This document shows, piece after piece, positions 44,017-51,378 of a stretch of DNA of 64,000 bases. The stretch lies in contig JASJCM010000009.1 in assembly GCA_030065985.1 (NCBI GenBank), positions 124,001 through 188,000 on the forward strand, read 5' to 3'. The notes under the pieces were generated by a model. It was not told the DNA's origin. It ran no database searches and worked only from the letters and a program-made list of their open reading frames with translations. Origin of the DNA: Woeseiaceae bacterium (GTDB taxonomy: Bacteria; Pseudomonadota; Gammaproteobacteria; Steroidobacterales; Woeseiaceae). Position 1 is the first letter of the stretch, and each line of letters begins with the position of its first letter. The translations under genes and the position numbers were made by a program.

Positions 44017-44732
44017 ATACTTACAGCAACGTCGCAACGAGCAATACGTATTCCAGTGAGGATCTCGTCACCGAGCACCTCGGCCTGGTCAAGCGAATCG
44101 CGCACCACCTGGCGGCACGCCTGCCGGATACGGTCGACATCAATGACCTGATGCAGGCCGGCATGGTTGGTCTCCTGGAGGCATCGAGCAACTTCGATGA
44201 GTCTCGCGGCGCGAGCTTCGAGACCTATGCCGGTATTCGTATCCGCGGTGCCATGCTCGACGACATCCGCAAGTACGACTGGACGCCACGATCGGTTCAT
44301 CACAAGTACCGCAAAGTCACCGACGCGATCAATCAGATCGAGAATGAGACTGGCCGTGCCGCGACTTCCGAGGAGATCGCCGCGCGGCTCGATATGTCTC
44401 TCGATGAGTACCACAAGATCCTGGCCGATAGCGCCAGCAGCCGGCTGTTCAGCTTCGAGGAAACGATCGAAGAGCCGACGATGTACCGCAAGCCGCCGTC
44501 GTCAGATGCGCCGCGTCCCGAGGAAGAACTGTATGAAGAGCAGTTCCGCGATCGCCTTGCAGGATCAATCGACCAGCTGCCGGAACGCGAGAAGCTCGTC
44601 TTGTCGCTGTACTACGAGCAGGAACTCAATCTGAAGGAAATTGGCGCGGTTCTTGAGGTGTCCGAATCGCGCGTCTGCCAGATTCACGGCCAGGCGGTCA
44701 TGCGACTGCGCGCCGCCGCGAAACGCTGGTAG
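44013..44732 (+). CDS. fliA: Flagellar sigma factor FliA (sigma-28)
   Basis: RNA polymerase sigma factor for late flagellar genes, 239 residues. Region 2 (YAGIRIRGAMLDDIRKYDW), region 3 (ATSEEIAARLDMSLDEYHKI) and region 4 (YYEQELNLKEIGAVLEVSES) are complete. At least four near-perfect target promoters exist in this window. FlgM at 7.6-7.9 kb is its inhibitor. Coupled to fleN by ATGA. Confidence 0.97.
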   Translation: MNTYSNVATSNTYSSEDLVTEHLGLVKRIAHHLAARLPDTVDINDLMQAGMVGLLEASSNFDESRGASFETYAGIRIRGAMLDDIRKYDWTPRSVHHKYRKVTDAINQIENETGRAATSEEIAARLDMSLDEYHKILADSASSRLFSFEETIEEPTMYRKPPSSDAPRPEEELYEEQFRDRLAGSIDQLPEREKLVLSLYYEQELNLKEIGAVLEVSESRVCQIHGQAVMRLRAAAKRW

Positions 44733-44748
44733 GTACGGGAGAATCGCC

Positions 44749-44928
44749 ATGGCTGACTTTATCTCAGGGATCAATCGCATTGGACCGAGCTATCCGGTCA
44801 AGCCGGTGCAGCCGACCCAGAAAGACCGAGAGACTGACGATCGTAAAAAAAAGCAGCCTCAGGACGAGCCCGAGCACGAAGATCGCGATGACGACAATCG
44901 TAAACCAATTATTGACGAGCACGTATGA
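44749..44928 (+). CDS. Small charged protein of unknown function
   Basis: 59 residues: a short N-terminal segment (MADFISGINRIGPSYPVKPV), then a very hydrophilic Lys/Asp/Glu/Arg/Gln stretch without predicted fold. GGGAGAA precedes the ATG, it lies 16 bp after fliA, and it overlaps the DUF2802 gene by ATGA, so it is very likely a real, translated gene. I do not recognise a family. It occupies the place where relatives carry chemotaxis genes. Confidence 0.65.
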   Translation: MADFISGINRIGPSYPVKPVQPTQKDRETDDRKKKQPQDEPEHEDRDDDNRKPIIDEHV

Positions 44929-45374
44929 TGATTACCGTTGACCCCCTTTTTATCCTGCTGCTACTGGCGGCCAACGCCATGCTGCTGGGTCTGACCTGCC
45001 ATGCACTGGTGCGCTTTGAGCGCCGCTGCAATCGTATTGAGGATTTCTGGGACAGCCCGACCGGTAACGCGCTGTCGGACAGTGACGACACTGAACTTCG
45101 CGAACAGATGAAGGCCACGCAACGCCTCGAGAAACGCGTGGGAGAGTTGCAGCGCACGGTCAAGGTCATCGAATTGAATAAGCACCGTCCGCAACCCGTC
45201 GAGCCGACGCAACCGGCCGTAGAACGTAACCTGCCGATTGAAAATGCAATTCGCATGGCCCGACTGGGTGCCAGTGTCGAAGAGCTAACGCGCAGCTGCG
45301 GACTCAACATCGGTGAAGCCCGCTTAATGCAGAAGCTGCACCGTCAGTCAGCCACCTCAGGAGCCGGAAACTAG
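44925..45374 (+). CDS. DUF2802-family membrane-anchored protein
   Basis: 149 residues: one N-terminal membrane helix (LFILLLLAANAMLLGLTCHA), a charged coiled coil (about 60-90), a linker, and a C-terminal helix-turn-helix-like segment (IRMARLGASVEELTRSCGLN followed by IGEARLMQKLH) typical of DUF2802. Function is unknown. From memory, DUF2802 genes commonly follow cheW at the end of the fliA-che-mot region in Pseudomonas and Vibrio. Here the gene is close behind fliA with no che gene between. Confidence 0.75.
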   Translation: MMITVDPLFILLLLAANAMLLGLTCHALVRFERRCNRIEDFWDSPTGNALSDSDDTELREQMKATQRLEKRVGELQRTVKVIELNKHRPQPVEPTQPAVERNLPIENAIRMARLGASVEELTRSCGLNIGEARLMQKLHRQSATSGAGN

Positions 45375-45380
45375 CAGCTC

Positions 45381-46223
45381 ATGGATAAGAGTGATCACTT
45401 CAGATTCGTCAGCCTGCTGGCACTCGAACTGGACAACGGCGATATATCATTGCCGTCCCTGCCAGATGTCGTCATCAAGATCCGCAATATGCTCGAACGC
45501 GAGGACTGCGATTTCGACAAGATAAGCCAGGCGGTCAGCGTTGATCCTGTCCTGGTATCAAAGCTCTTCGTATACGCCAATTCGGCATACTACAACCGCG
45601 CCAACGTCAAGATCGAAACACTTGAAGGGGTCATTGGCCGCCTCGGCTTCGAGGTGGTGCGCAATACAGCGATGTCCCTCGCGATGAAGCAGCTGTACAA
45701 CTCCGACAAGCATGACAAGACGGCAAACCAGCAGCGCAAGATCTGGGCGCGCGGTATGAAGTTGTCGAGCATGGCATACGCAATCGCGCAGAAGCAGCCG
45801 GCACTAAACCAGGAAACAGCCTTCCTGTGCGGACTGATGCACGAGGTCGGCAAACTGTACATTCTGACGAAAGCCGAGGACTTTCCCGAACTGCTGGGCG
45901 ACGCGAATTCCCTGCAGGTTGTCTACGACGAGTGGAACCCGCAGATTTCGAAGAGCATCATCGAGTCGTGGGGTTTCTCGGAGGACGTTATTCACACGGC
46001 CGACCCGGGTTCCTACGTGCAGGATGATGCGGAGGCTCCGGCCGACCTTGTCGATGTGATTGTCGTCGCCAGCCTGTTGCTTGACGGCATCGAGGCCAAT
46101 CTCGAGCAGGTATTCGAAGAAGACGACTCCTGCCAGCGTCTCGGCATTGGCAAGAATGCGGCACCGGCACTGATGTCGGCCTATCGGGAAAAGCTCCAGA
46201 GTATGCAACAGTCGCTGAGCTGA
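45381..46223 (+). CDS. HDOD-domain signalling protein
   Basis: 280-residue cytosolic protein made of one HDOD domain: LPSLPDVVIKIRNMLERED, the middle ANSAYYN, and LCGLMHEVGKLYIL in place of the catalytic HD pair. HDOD proteins have the HD-GYP fold without catalysis and act in signalling, often with cyclic-di-GMP. A strong paralogue lies at the other end of the window (63.4 kb). It is 6 bp after DUF2802 and convergent with the PilZ gene (3-bp gap). Confidence 0.82.
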   Translation: MDKSDHFRFVSLLALELDNGDISLPSLPDVVIKIRNMLEREDCDFDKISQAVSVDPVLVSKLFVYANSAYYNRANVKIETLEGVIGRLGFEVVRNTAMSLAMKQLYNSDKHDKTANQQRKIWARGMKLSSMAYAIAQKQPALNQETAFLCGLMHEVGKLYILTKAEDFPELLGDANSLQVVYDEWNPQISKSIIESWGFSEDVIHTADPGSYVQDDAEAPADLVDVIVVASLLLDGIEANLEQVFEEDDSCQRLGIGKNAAPALMSAYREKLQSMQQSLS

Positions 46224-46226
46224 CCG

Positions 46227-46844
46227 TTACCCTTCGTTCGCTTTGTCGATCTCAAGACGTCGCATGCGCAGCGTCTCCGATTCTCGGTTGAACATGTGCT
46301 GGATCAGTATTTCTCGCTGAGCCGGTGGCACGTTATCGAACTCAACCGCAATACCGTAGGGCAGGTTGTTACCGTGCGTGTCGGGTGGATCAGTCAGGCG
46401 CACAACGCGCGCGAAGCACTCGACGTAGCGATTGTCCGAAGACAGCAGGAAGCGCAGGTGCAGCTTGTCACCGACGGCCAGCTGTCGCTCGCTCGAGAAG
46501 ACCATGCCGTCCGCGCCAACATCACAGCACTGCGCCGGCGTCCTCGCGAGGCTGGCCTTGTTCTCGCGGAGCGCCGGAAGCTGTTCGATCGCAATATTGA
46601 TCTTGTCGTTCATTAGCGTAATACACCGCCCCAGCGCGCTCTGTTCGCCGTTCATCAGGAACATCGCTTCGCTGAGGCGCGACTCGACTTCGACCAGGGC
46701 TGCCTGCGCACTGTCGTTGTCGCCAAGCCGCAGCTTGCGTCGTTCCAGTCCTTCCGCAAATTCCTTGTCGGTCAGCACGTCATACTTGATGTAGACATCT
46801 TCGCTGACGCGGAACGATCGCCGGTTTTCATTTCCGTCTGTCAT
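46227..46844 (-). CDS. PilZ-domain protein with helical insertion
   Basis: Predicted cyclic-di-GMP effector, 205 residues. The RxxxR switch motif is at Arg8-Arg12 (RRSFR). The second motif is DVGADG, with Gly where Ser is usual. About 90 mostly helical residues lie between the two, far more than in a plain PilZ domain; the layout resembles tetrameric (tPilZ) proteins. It is the last gene of the pomA-pomB unit and overlaps pomB by 4 nt, so a role in slowing the motor is likely but inferred. Confidence 0.78.
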   Translation of the reverse strand: MTDGNENRRSFRVSEDVYIKYDVLTDKEFAEGLERRKLRLGDNDSAQAALVEVESRLSEAMFLMNGEQSALGRCITLMNDKINIAIEQLPALRENKASLARTPAQCCDVGADGMVFSSERQLAVGDKLHLRFLLSSDNRYVECFARVVRLTDPPDTHGNNLPYGIAVEFDNVPPAQREILIQHMFNRESETLRMRRLEIDKANEG

Positions 46845-47707
46845 TGTTCGAGATCCTCGCTGGCTTCTGCGTCGCCGCGGGCGGCTGTAAGACTCATCGA
46901 GCGAATCTTGTCAATTTCCTTGCCACGCACGATGCTGATGTCGACGCGGCGGTTCTTGGCGCGATTCTCCGCGCTGTCATTGGGGGCCCTTGGACGGGTG
47001 TCGGCGTGCCCGGTCACCATCACGTTGGCGGGGTCCAGGTCTGCCCTGCGCAATAACTCGTGAGCTACCGAGACCGCGCGTGAGGTCGACAGATCCCAGT
47101 TGGATCGATAGCGATCAGTAGCAATAGGTACGTCGTCGGTATGTCCCGAGACCGTGATGTCGCCGCTGTCCTTGTCGATCAGGCCGGCAATCTTGTCGAG
47201 CACCGGCACGAAGTCGGGTCGCAGGTCCGCAACACCGGAGTCAAATGAGGCCTTCTCCATGATATGCACGATGACCTTCATGCCCTCGGTCTGGATCGAG
47301 ACGTAGCCGTTCTCAACTTCCTCCTTGAGGGCCAGGCGCAGGCGACGCGCGTGTTCACGCGTTTCCTCGATTTCCTTGATTTCGCGATCCAGCGCATCGA
47401 GCGTGTTGCGGTTCGAGTCAATCGTGAACTGGCGCACAACGTTTATTGGCGTCGGTTCCGGTTTGCCGGGACTGAACTCCTGGGCCACGACGCTTGTGCC
47501 CTTCGGGATAGTGCGCACCTCGACTTCGGCTTGTACGCCAAACGCGTCTTTCATCGAACCAGACAGCTGCTTGAATTTCGCAACGTCCATTTCGGAGAAG
47601 GCGAGCAGCAGAACGAAGAAGCACATCAGCAACGTCATGAGGTCGGCAAATGTCATGACCCAGGCCGGGACGCCTTTACTTTCCTTTTTTTCGACGGCTT
47701 CTGACAT
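46841..47707 (-). CDS. pomB: Flagellar stator protein PomB (MotB family)
   Basis: Peptidoglycan-anchored stator subunit, 288 residues. One membrane helix with ion-binding Asp22 (TFADLMTLLMCFFVLLLAFS), a plug-like region, then IPKGTSVVAQEFSPGKPEPT, a stretch specific to PomB-like proteins, and a C-terminal OmpA domain (VSGHTDDVPIATDRYRSNWD, NRAKNRRVDISI). Close similarity to Vibrio PomB suggests Na+ coupling, which is inference. Second gene after pomA, 15-bp gap. Confidence 0.92.
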   Translation of the reverse strand: MSEAVEKKESKGVPAWVMTFADLMTLLMCFFVLLLAFSEMDVAKFKQLSGSMKDAFGVQAEVEVRTIPKGTSVVAQEFSPGKPEPTPINVVRQFTIDSNRNTLDALDREIKEIEETREHARRLRLALKEEVENGYVSIQTEGMKVIVHIMEKASFDSGVADLRPDFVPVLDKIAGLIDKDSGDITVSGHTDDVPIATDRYRSNWDLSTSRAVSVAHELLRRADLDPANVMVTGHADTRPRAPNDSAENRAKNRRVDISIVRGKEIDKIRSMSLTAARGDAEASEDLEQ

Positions 47708-47722
47708 CGGGTGTACGACCGG

Positions 47723-48487
47723 CTAACCCAGGTCGTCCTCTTCACTACGTTGCGAACGCGGCAGGTAGGCCTCGAGCATGCTCGAGATTATGCGCGGGTT
47801 CTGGCCGCTCTGGATCGCGAGCAGGGCATCGATGATCAGGTTCTTGCTCGTGTGTTCCTCGGCGCTGCGCACGGCGAGCTTGTCAGCAATCGGCAGCGCA
47901 AACATGTTCGCGAGAATGGCGCCGTAAAGCGTTGTGAGCAGAGCGACGGCCATGGCCGGACCAATCTGCTTCGGGTCGTCCATGTTCGACAACATCTGTA
48001 CGAGACCGATGAGCGTACCGATCATGCCCATGGCCGGGCCGACGTCGCCAATCGCCTTGAAGATGTCCTGGCCGTCGTTGTGGCGCTGCAGCGTCTGGTT
48101 GAGGTCCTTCTGCAGCATTGCCTTGACGGTATCTGCCGGATGGCCGTCGATGAGGAGGCCGAGGCCTGTCTTCATGAAATCGTCGCTGATTTCCTTGTCT
48201 TCGAGCGCGAGCAGACCACCCTGGCGCGCGGCCTTGGCGAGTTCGACGGATTCCGAGATCAGATCCTCGGGATTGGACGGCTTGTAGAGAAAGGCTTTCA
48301 CCGCGATACCCGCGGCGCCCAGGAACTTGCCCAGGCTGAATTTCATCATCGTCACGAGTACGGTGCCGCCGAGCACGACGAGCAGCGAGGGAGTGTTGAC
48401 GAACGTGCCCGCTGAGCCACCGAGCATGATCGACGTCATTACGATACCGAATGCGCCGATGAGGCCGATGAGAGTCGCCAGATCCAA
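47723..48487 (-). CDS. pomA: Flagellar stator protein PomA (MotA family)
   Basis: Four-helix stator subunit that pushes on FliG, 254 residues. MDLATLIGLIGAFGIVMTSI, GQDIFKAIGDVGPAMGMIGT and LSNMDDPKQIGPAMAVALLT are nearly those of Vibrio PomA; the cytosolic loop holds the charged residues facing FliG. The start codon is TTG, supported by a strong GGAGGG 7 nt upstream and by the conserved N-terminus. A sigma-28 promoter lies 47 bp upstream. Confidence 0.93.
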   Translation of the reverse strand: MDLATLIGLIGAFGIVMTSIMLGGSAGTFVNTPSLLVVLGGTVLVTMMKFSLGKFLGAAGIAVKAFLYKPSNPEDLISESVELAKAARQGGLLALEDKEISDDFMKTGLGLLIDGHPADTVKAMLQKDLNQTLQRHNDGQDIFKAIGDVGPAMGMIGTLIGLVQMLSNMDDPKQIGPAMAVALLTTLYGAILANMFALPIADKLAVRSAEEHTSKNLIIDALLAIQSGQNPRIISSMLEAYLPRSQRSEEDDLG

Positions 48488-48533
48488 AGTGTGTCCCTCC
48501 GTACAATGGGATTAGACGGTTGCGTCTATCTGG

Positions 48534-48560
48534 ATATCGGCCGAAACGGTCTGCGCTTTA
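48534..48560 (-). promoter_or_regulatory. Sigma-28 promoter of pomA-pomB-pilZ
   Basis: On the minus strand TAAA (48560-48557), 15 bp, GCCGATAT (48541-48534), 7 of 8 at the -10. The TAAA contains the TAA stop of the upstream diguanylate cyclase gene. The transcript would start near 48527, 40 nt before pomA. Confidence 0.83.
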
Positions 48561-49685
48561 GGTCTCTAGGTCACGAATTTCAAGGAATTCGGCGCGATTT
48601 CGCCCTGCGGACTTGGCCTTGTAGAGCGCTTCATCGGAGCGCGCCAGCAGAGTCTCTACCGTGTCGTCGTCGGCGACCTCGGTATAACCCACTGAGCATG
48701 TAATCAGGGTTTCGTCGGGTCCCGAGTTCAGGCGAATCGCCTCTACTCGACGCAGGAAGCTCTCAATCAGCTTGCCGGCATGCTGGGCCCGTGTGTCGGG
48801 CAGGATGACCGCGAATTCGTCGCCGCCATAACGCGCCACGAAGTCGCTTTTGCGAATAAACGACCGGGCCAGGCAGTCACCCAGCTTGCGCAGTGCTTCG
48901 TCACCGGCCGCGTGGCCGAATTTGTCGTTGACGGGCTTGAAATGATCGATGTCGATTAGCAACAGCGTAATCGGTTGCTGCAACACATGATGCATATTCA
49001 CATTGCGCTGAATGGCCTTGTCGAAGGCGCCGCGATTGAAGGCATCGGTCAGTGAGTCGCGCTGCATTTCCTCGCGTGCGTCCACGAGATCCTGGCGCAA
49101 ACTGGCCATACGATCGTTGAGCTCGGCGAGGCGCTCTTCATATTCGCGCTTCTGCTCGGCAAACGTCTCCTCGACCTTTTGAACGGTATCAGCGACCGAA
49201 TCGCGAATTCTGGCGAGATCACCTGCCTCTACGGCTTCCTGAACGAATTCCAGCCGCTGGCAAATTGTGTCTTCGGTCTGCTTGTCGCGCTGGACAACGT
49301 TGCGCAGGCCGGACACGAGGTCTTCGACGATTTCGCGATAGTCGTGCAGCCGTTCCGAGACAAAGCGCGTCTCGGCCTTGCGCCGGTCAGAGAAGAATCG
49401 CCGTACGCGGTTCCACGCACGTCGGCCGGCCGGATCAAGTGGCACTTCCCACTCGGGTACGGCCGAGCCGTTTTCGACGTGACGCGCAAACGCGGCGCAC
49501 AGCGCCTCGAAGTCGATGGTGTCGACTTCGTCGTCAATGGCGAATGACTGGGCACCCATGACACGCAGCATGCCGCTGACCGTGTCGAGTGCGCCATCCA
49601 GGTTGGCTTCGGCTGCAGTTGGCTGCGCCGATTCGTCGCGCGAATCTTTCGACAATGCGCCGACCAGTCGGGAAATCGTACTCAT
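48558..49685 (-). CDS. Diguanylate cyclase (GGDEF)
   Basis: Makes cyclic-di-GMP from two GTP. 375 residues: a soluble N-terminal region with a long coiled coil (about 110-215) that probably dimerises, then a GGDEF domain with intact GGDEF at residues 287-291, the substrate and metal region LLLIDIDHFKPVNDKFGH, and an inhibitory I-site RKSD exactly five residues before GGDEF. No membrane helix. It is transcribed toward pomA and carries its own sigma-28-like element. With the PilZ gene it forms a local cyclic-di-GMP circuit at the stator. Confidence 0.93.
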   Translation of the reverse strand: MSTISRLVGALSKDSRDESAQPTAAEANLDGALDTVSGMLRVMGAQSFAIDDEVDTIDFEALCAAFARHVENGSAVPEWEVPLDPAGRRAWNRVRRFFSDRRKAETRFVSERLHDYREIVEDLVSGLRNVVQRDKQTEDTICQRLEFVQEAVEAGDLARIRDSVADTVQKVEETFAEQKREYEERLAELNDRMASLRQDLVDAREEMQRDSLTDAFNRGAFDKAIQRNVNMHHVLQQPITLLLIDIDHFKPVNDKFGHAAGDEALRKLGDCLARSFIRKSDFVARYGGDEFAVILPDTRAQHAGKLIESFLRRVEAIRLNSGPDETLITCSVGYTEVADDDTVETLLARSDEALYKAKSAGRNRAEFLEIRDLET

Positions 49686-49693
49686 ACCTGGTT

Positions 49694-49720
49694 AGATCGG
49701 CAGGGACGGGCAGATATTTA
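49694..49720 (-). promoter_or_regulatory. Sigma-28-like promoter of the diguanylate cyclase gene
   Basis: On the minus strand TAAA (49720-49717), 15 bp, GCCGATCT (49701-49694), 6 of 8 at the -10. The predicted start falls only about 3 nt before the ATG at 49685, so the mRNA would be nearly leaderless, or translation starts further in. Confidence 0.55.
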
Positions 49721-49812
49721 GAATCAACTAGATATGGTCAAAAATAACCAATTAAGTAAAATAGGGGTTTTCCTGATACCCGATATGGGTCCGACCGACT
49801 AATATCGTTGCT

Positions 49813-49826
49813 GTCAGCTTTTTGAC
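49813..49826. promoter_or_regulatory. GTC-N8-GAC motif upstream of the second FleQ gene
   Basis: GTCAGCTTTTTGAC in an AT-rich 239-bp gap between two divergent genes, about 100 bp from either start. It shares the pattern with the motifs near fleS and fliL. An inverted pair TCGACC/GGTCGA lies about 20 bp downstream. No sigma-54 element was found in this gap. Confidence 0.45.
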
Positions 49827-49924
49827 GCGTTATATGATTCTTTTTCGACCATATATAGTATTTTTCGGTCGAGGGGGATGTAAGAAACAGGGTGTTAGGC
49901 GAGAGATTTGAGGCAGATTCTCAA

Positions 49925-50194
49925 ATGAACAACGCACAAGGCACGATCATGGTCGTCAACGCAGCGGCGGCGACCGCGGACAATCTAAAGGAACTCATCG
50001 AGTTCATGGACGCGCCTGAGGTCCGGGTGGCGACGCCGGCGAAATGGCGTGAAGTCGCCGAGGAAACACGCGTCGAAGCCGTCTTCCTTGGCCCTGACCT
50101 TGCGGATGACGATGTGCGCCAGCTCCTCACGGGCATCGGTGACCTCGATCCGAGTATCCCCATCGTCATGCTCGACCCCGAGGCGCAGTCGTGA
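49925..50194 (+). pseudogene. Second FleQ, N-terminal part (split gene)
   Basis: 89 residues corresponding to the first two thirds of the FleQ N-terminal receiver-like domain (GTIMVVNAAAATADNLKELI, IPIVMLDPEAQS). It stops at a TGA that overlaps the GTG start of the next frame, which continues the same domain without a gap. Either one base has been lost and the gene is broken, or the domain is made as a separate subunit by coupled translation. A GTC-N8-GAC motif lies upstream. Confidence 0.65.
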
Positions 50195-51351
50195 TCTCTG
50201 CGGATCTCCACAAGGACTACCCCTGGGCCCGCATTCATTCGCTGTCCTACCCGGTCAGCCTGGACGCGCTCGGCGAGGTGCTTGAAGAGATTCGTGCGAT
50301 GCACCGCAAAACGGATCACTCCGATCCGCGTCCCGGTGGCAGCCACTTCATTGGCGACAGCGCTGACGCGAAGCTCGTACGGCGCCTGATCGAACAGGTC
50401 GCCCCGTCGATGGCGACGGTACTGATTACAGGAGAGTCGGGCACGGGCAAGGAAGTTGTTGCGCGGCAGATTCACGAGGCGTCCGGACGCACGGGTCCAT
50501 TCGTCGCGGTCAATTGCGGCGCGATTCCGGAAAACCTGCTCGAAAGCGAGTTGTTCGGGCATGAGCGCGGTGCCTTTACGGGGGCCGTTACTTCGCGTGC
50601 GGGCCGCTTCGAACAAGCCAAGGGCGGCACTTTTTTCCTCGATGAGATCGGCGATATGCCGACGGTGATGCAGGTGAAGCTGCTGCGTGTGCTCGAGGAA
50701 CGTGTCATTGAACGCGTCGGCGGTACCAAGAGCATCCCGGTTGACGTGCGGCTGATTGCGGCCACGCATCGCGATCTGCCGATGCGCATCGAGACTGGCG
50801 ATTTCCGCGAGGATCTTTACTACCGATTGAGCGTATTCCCGATCGAGATATCGGCTTTGCGCGATCGACCCGACGATATCCCGCCGCTCGTCAACGAGTT
50901 CATCCGGCGCCTGAACGCCGAGAAGTCGGTTTCACTGCAGCTCTCCGATGACGCTATGGACAGTCTTTGCAAGTACTCGTGGTCCGGCAATGTTCGCGAA
51001 CTCGCCAACCTCGTTGAACGCCTCGCGGTGATCCGTCCCAACGGCGTTGTTACGGCTGCCGACCTGCCGTGGCCGATTGCCGACCGCCCGGCGCCAGGCG
51101 AGGAAACGCCTGAAATTATCGATGATCAGCTCGTGCCTATGGATACCGCACACGCAATGAATCTCCCCAGCGACGGTATCGATCTGAAGCAGTACCTTGC
51201 GCGTATAGAGCAGGACATGATCACACAGGCGCTGGCCGATTCCGGGGGCGTCGTGCAGCGGGCGGCGGAATTGCTGGGTATCGGGCGGACCACGCTGGTC
51301 GAGAAGATCCGGCGCTACGGACTCAACGATCGCAAGTCAGCCGTCAATTAG
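50191..51351 (+). CDS. Second FleQ-type sigma-54 activator, main part
   Basis: 386 residues: end of the FleQ N-terminal domain (WARIHSLSYPVSLDALGEVL), AAA+ domain with [14 protein letters not shown] and FLDEIGDM, and a Fis-type helix-turn-helix ([20 protein letters not shown]). By eye the C-terminus resembles P. aeruginosa FleQ more closely than the first fleQ here does. Of the cyclic-di-GMP contacts known there, the first arginine has no counterpart, the second is kept (VVARQIH), its neighbour Asn is Gln, and the distal Glu is Asp. The GTG start overlaps the stop of the preceding frame (GTGA). It sits divergent from a diguanylate cyclase gene. Confidence 0.82.
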   Translation: MISADLHKDYPWARIHSLSYPVSLDALGEVLEEIRAMHRKTDHSDPRPGGSHFIGDSADAKLVRRLIEQVAPSMATVLITGESGTGKEVVARQIHEASGRTGPFVAVNCGAIPENLLESELFGHERGAFTGAVTSRAGRFEQAKGGTFFLDEIGDMPTVMQVKLLRVLEERVIERVGGTKSIPVDVRLIAATHRDLPMRIETGDFREDLYYRLSVFPIEISALRDRPDDIPPLVNEFIRRLNAEKSVSLQLSDDAMDSLCKYSWSGNVRELANLVERLAVIRPNGVVTAADLPWPIADRPAPGEETPEIIDDQLVPMDTAHAMNLPSDGIDLKQYLARIEQDMITQALADSGGVVQRAAELLGIGRTTLVEKIRRYGLNDRKSAVN

Positions 51352-51378
51352 CTAGTCTAGCTCTGCTAGTCGAGCTCT
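51351..51378. repeat. 14-bp tandem duplication at a convergent gene junction
   Basis: GCTAGTCTAGCTCT (51351-51364) is followed directly by GCTAGTCGAGCTCT (51365-51378), one mismatch. The first copy begins at the last base of the second FleQ stop; the second copy contains the stop of the channel gene on the minus strand. A small local duplication. Confidence 0.6.

Noticed and set aside
50176-50195. Programmed -1 frameshift site joining the split FleQ
   Set aside because: No canonical X-XXY-YYZ slippery heptamer in the right frame and no obvious downstream stem; a lost base or coupled re-initiation is simpler.
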